Shown piece by piece: positions 62,261 through 64,000 of a stretch of DNA of 64,000 bases. Origin of the DNA: Pseudoalteromonas sp. MEBiC 03607 (GTDB lineage Bacteria > Pseudomonadota > Gammaproteobacteria > Enterobacterales > Alteromonadaceae); the NCBI RefSeq assembly GCF_004792295.1, contig NZ_SRRY01000001.1:2797501-2861500 (forward strand). The letters are read 5' to 3'. Both the position numbers and the translations under genes were made by a program. How positions within the stretch are numbered: position 1 is the stretch's first letter; each line of letters begins with the position of its first letter. The notes below the pieces were generated by a model. It was not told where the DNA came from, did not search any database, and saw only the letters and a list, made by a program, of their open reading frames with translations.

Positions 62261-64000
62261 ATGCTTTCTGACTCTTTAAAAAAAACAATTCGGCAAATTC
62301 ATAAGCATGTTGCTGATAACCTCACCGATTACCGCCCTAGAAGTAGTCAAAACTATTTAGTTGCCGAAATAGCAAAAACGCTGGCTGGCGAGTACCACAA
62401 AAGCCAACGCATCTGTGTTATTGAAGCTGGTACAGGAACCGGCAAGTCGCTGGCTTATTGTTTAGGTGCATTGCCTTTGGCGATGGCCAAAAAAAAGAAA
62501 TTAGTGATTTCGACGGCAACCGTTGCCCTACAAGAGCAGTTAATCAATAAAGAACTGCCGTTTTTTAAAGAACACTCTGGCCTTGATATTAAGTTTGATT
62601 TAGTGAAAGGCCGACAGCGCTATATATGTGCGCAAAAACTCAGTGCGGCAGTAAATGGCGACAGCCAAACGCAAATGGAGTTTATGCCGACCCTATCATC
62701 GCCGCTCTCTGATATGGAAACCAAATGCTTAAAGCAACTTTATGATGCTTACTCAAAAAAGCAATGGCAAGGTGATCGCGATAGTTGGGCTGATACTATC
62801 CCCGATAAAGTTTGGAATTTAATAGCCTGCGATAAGCACTCATGCCAACGACAAATGCGTGCTCATCAGCTGTGCCCTTTTCATATGGCGCGTCAGCGTC
62901 TTATGCAAATGGATGTGTTGGTGATCAACCATTCTTTACTGCTGGCTGATCTAGACCTCGGTGGTGGTAAGATTCTTCCTGAGCCTGACGATACTATTTA
63001 CGTAATTGACGAAGCGCACCATTTAGCTCACATCACCCGAGACTTCTCATCTGCAGCAGCAACAATCAAAGGCACCATAGATTGGCTCGACAAGCTTGTT
63101 AAATTTGCTGGCAAAATGGCAAATGTATTAGTAGGACAAAAAGCAATTGGGCAAAATTTTAAGCTCAGTGACAGTATCAATGATGCTGCAAAAAACTTAA
63201 AAGTCGTACGTGATATTCTTGATAATGCGGATTTTAACTACAACAGTGATGATACCTATCGTTTTGAGCACGGTGAGATCCCTGCATCTTTACATGCTAA
63301 AGCTAAAGATATCAGCGATGCCACTCTTGATGCTCTAAGAGCACTAAACAAAATGCACGATACCTTAGTACAAGACGTAAGCGATGGCGATATAAAACCT
63401 TATGTAGCTGATCCTATCTTGGCTGAAAGTGGTCATTACATTAACCGTCTAGAGTTATTAAACAAGCTGTGGTTTAGTTATGCAACAAAAGGCGAAGGTA
63501 TTCCCCATGCTCGATGGATCAAACGCCTAGAGTATAAGAACCATCACGACCACTTACTCAGTGATTGCCCTATTGAGGTTGGCTATTACTTAAAAGATAA
63601 ATTATGGAATCAATGTGCTGGTGCTGTGCTTTGTTCAGCTACTTTAACTGCACTTGGCTCATTTGATCATTTTGCTTATGAATGCGGCCTTGCCAAAGAA
63701 GAAGGCGTCAAATACATCAAAGTTCCCTCGCCGTTTGATTATCCTAAACAAGCAACACTGCATATTCCTGCAAGCCACATCGAGCCAACAGATAAAGCCT
63801 TTAGTGATCACTTGGCTGAACAATTACCTAAGTTTCTTGATGATAAAAAAGCTAATTTAGTCTTGTTTGCTTCTTATTGGCAGATGGATCACGTAGTAAA
63901 AGCACTGCGCAGCAAAGGAATTGACGTATTAGTTCAGGGTGAAATGTCTCGAGAAGCATTATTGAAACAGCATAAAGCGAATGTTGACTTAGGTCGCGCA
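62261..64000 (+). CDS. dinG: ATP-dependent DNA helicase DinG (partial, 3' end outside window)
   Basis: 580 codons open to the window edge; E. coli DinG has 716. It is an XPD-like iron-sulfur helicase that unwinds DNA and R-loops after damage. Walker A is EAGTGTGKSLAY, and the cysteines of the 4Fe-4S domain are visible as RYICAQKL and ACDKHSCQRQ...LCPF. The DEAH-type box is VIDEAHHLA, followed by INHSLLL and, later, the SATLT-type motif (CSATLTALGSF). The start MLSDSLKKTIRQIHKHV resembles the family. The LexA-box candidate lies 18 nt upstream. It was read directly from the sequence, since it has no stop inside the window. Confidence 0.94.
   Translation, partial: MLSDSLKKTIRQIHKHVADNLTDYRPRSSQNYLVAEIAKTLAGEYHKSQRICVIEAGTGTGKSLAYCLGALPLAMAKKKKLVISTATVALQEQLINKELPFFKEHSGLDIKFDLVKGRQRYICAQKLSAAVNGDSQTQMEFMPTLSSPLSDMETKCLKQLYDAYSKKQWQGDRDSWADTIPDKVWNLIACDKHSCQRQMRAHQLCPFHMARQRLMQMDVLVINHSLLLADLDLGGGKILPEPDDTIYVIDEAHHLAHITRDFSSAAATIKGTIDWLDKLVKFAGKMANVLVGQKAIGQNFKLSDSINDAAKNLKVVRDILDNADFNYNSDDTYRFEHGEIPASLHAKAKDISDATLDALRALNKMHDTLVQDVSDGDIKPYVADPILAESGHYINRLELLNKLWFSYATKGEGIPHARWIKRLEYKNHHDHLLSDCPIEVGYYLKDKLWNQCAGAVLCSATLTALGSFDHFAYECGLAKEEGVKYIKVPSPFDYPKQATLHIPASHIEPTDKAFSDHLAEQLPKFLDDKKANLVLFASYWQMDHVVKALRSKGIDVLVQGEMSREALLKQHKANVDLGRA

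Overview
The window reads as chromosomal DNA of a marine gammaproteobacterium of the Alteromonadales, most likely Pseudoalteromonas or a close relative. This is inferred from the low GC content, the gene order uvrY-uvrC-pgsA-Gly/Cys/Leu tRNAs, sodium-coupled transporters, several large TonB-dependent receptors with near-identical leader regions, and dense c-di-GMP signalling. No phage, integrase, insertion sequence or CRISPR array was seen.

Layout. 1-1127: the 5' end of a 16S rRNA gene on the minus strand with its leader, boxA and two strong promoters. 1128-8491: an alanine/glycine:cation symporter, a small membrane protein, an eight-gene tRNA array (Gly-Cys-Leu, Gly-Leu, Gly-Cys-Leu), pgsA, uvrC, uvrY and a dicarboxylate/amino-acid:cation symporter. 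8707-14873: an outer-membrane DUF5916-type protein, cysK, a lipoprotein, two small conserved genes, twin tRNA-Tyr genes and a YgjP-like metalloprotease. 14966-24570: a signalling block with a pentapeptide-repeat potassium channel, a globin-coupled diguanylate cyclase, an MHYT hybrid kinase overlapping an HD-GYP response regulator, a VOC protein, an HD hydrolase, rlmI, a PilZ protein and a single-domain response regulator. 24647-37633: housekeeping genes hrpA, a periplasmic cyclophilin, tamB-tamA, rraB, radD and a short H-NS-like gene. 37747-41931: an EvgS/BvgS-type hybrid kinase with no ordinary start codon at its true N-terminus.

42115-62173 is the accessory part. Three paralogous TonB-dependent receptors share leader peptides. 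Interspersed are a DUF547 protein with a decayed tandem copy, a TPR/2OG-Fe(II) oxygenase-like protein, two TPR-sulfotransferases and the family-B DNA polymerase II. The association of receptors with TPR-linked oxygenase and sulfotransferase domains is the best candidate for an undescribed system: hydroxylation and sulfation of a surface protein, peptide or glycan tied to uptake. That function is inference. The window ends inside dinG, which has a good LexA-box candidate upstream.

Working together: the uvrY-uvrC-pgsA-tRNA strand looks like one long transcription unit with an extra strong tRNA promoter. The MHYT kinase and HD-GYP protein overlap by 4 nt and probably form one phosphorelay that lowers c-di-GMP, facing a divergently transcribed gas-sensing cyclase that makes it. 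TamA and TamB overlap and form the outer-membrane translocation module. Receptors 1 and 2 share a promoter layout, which suggests common control.
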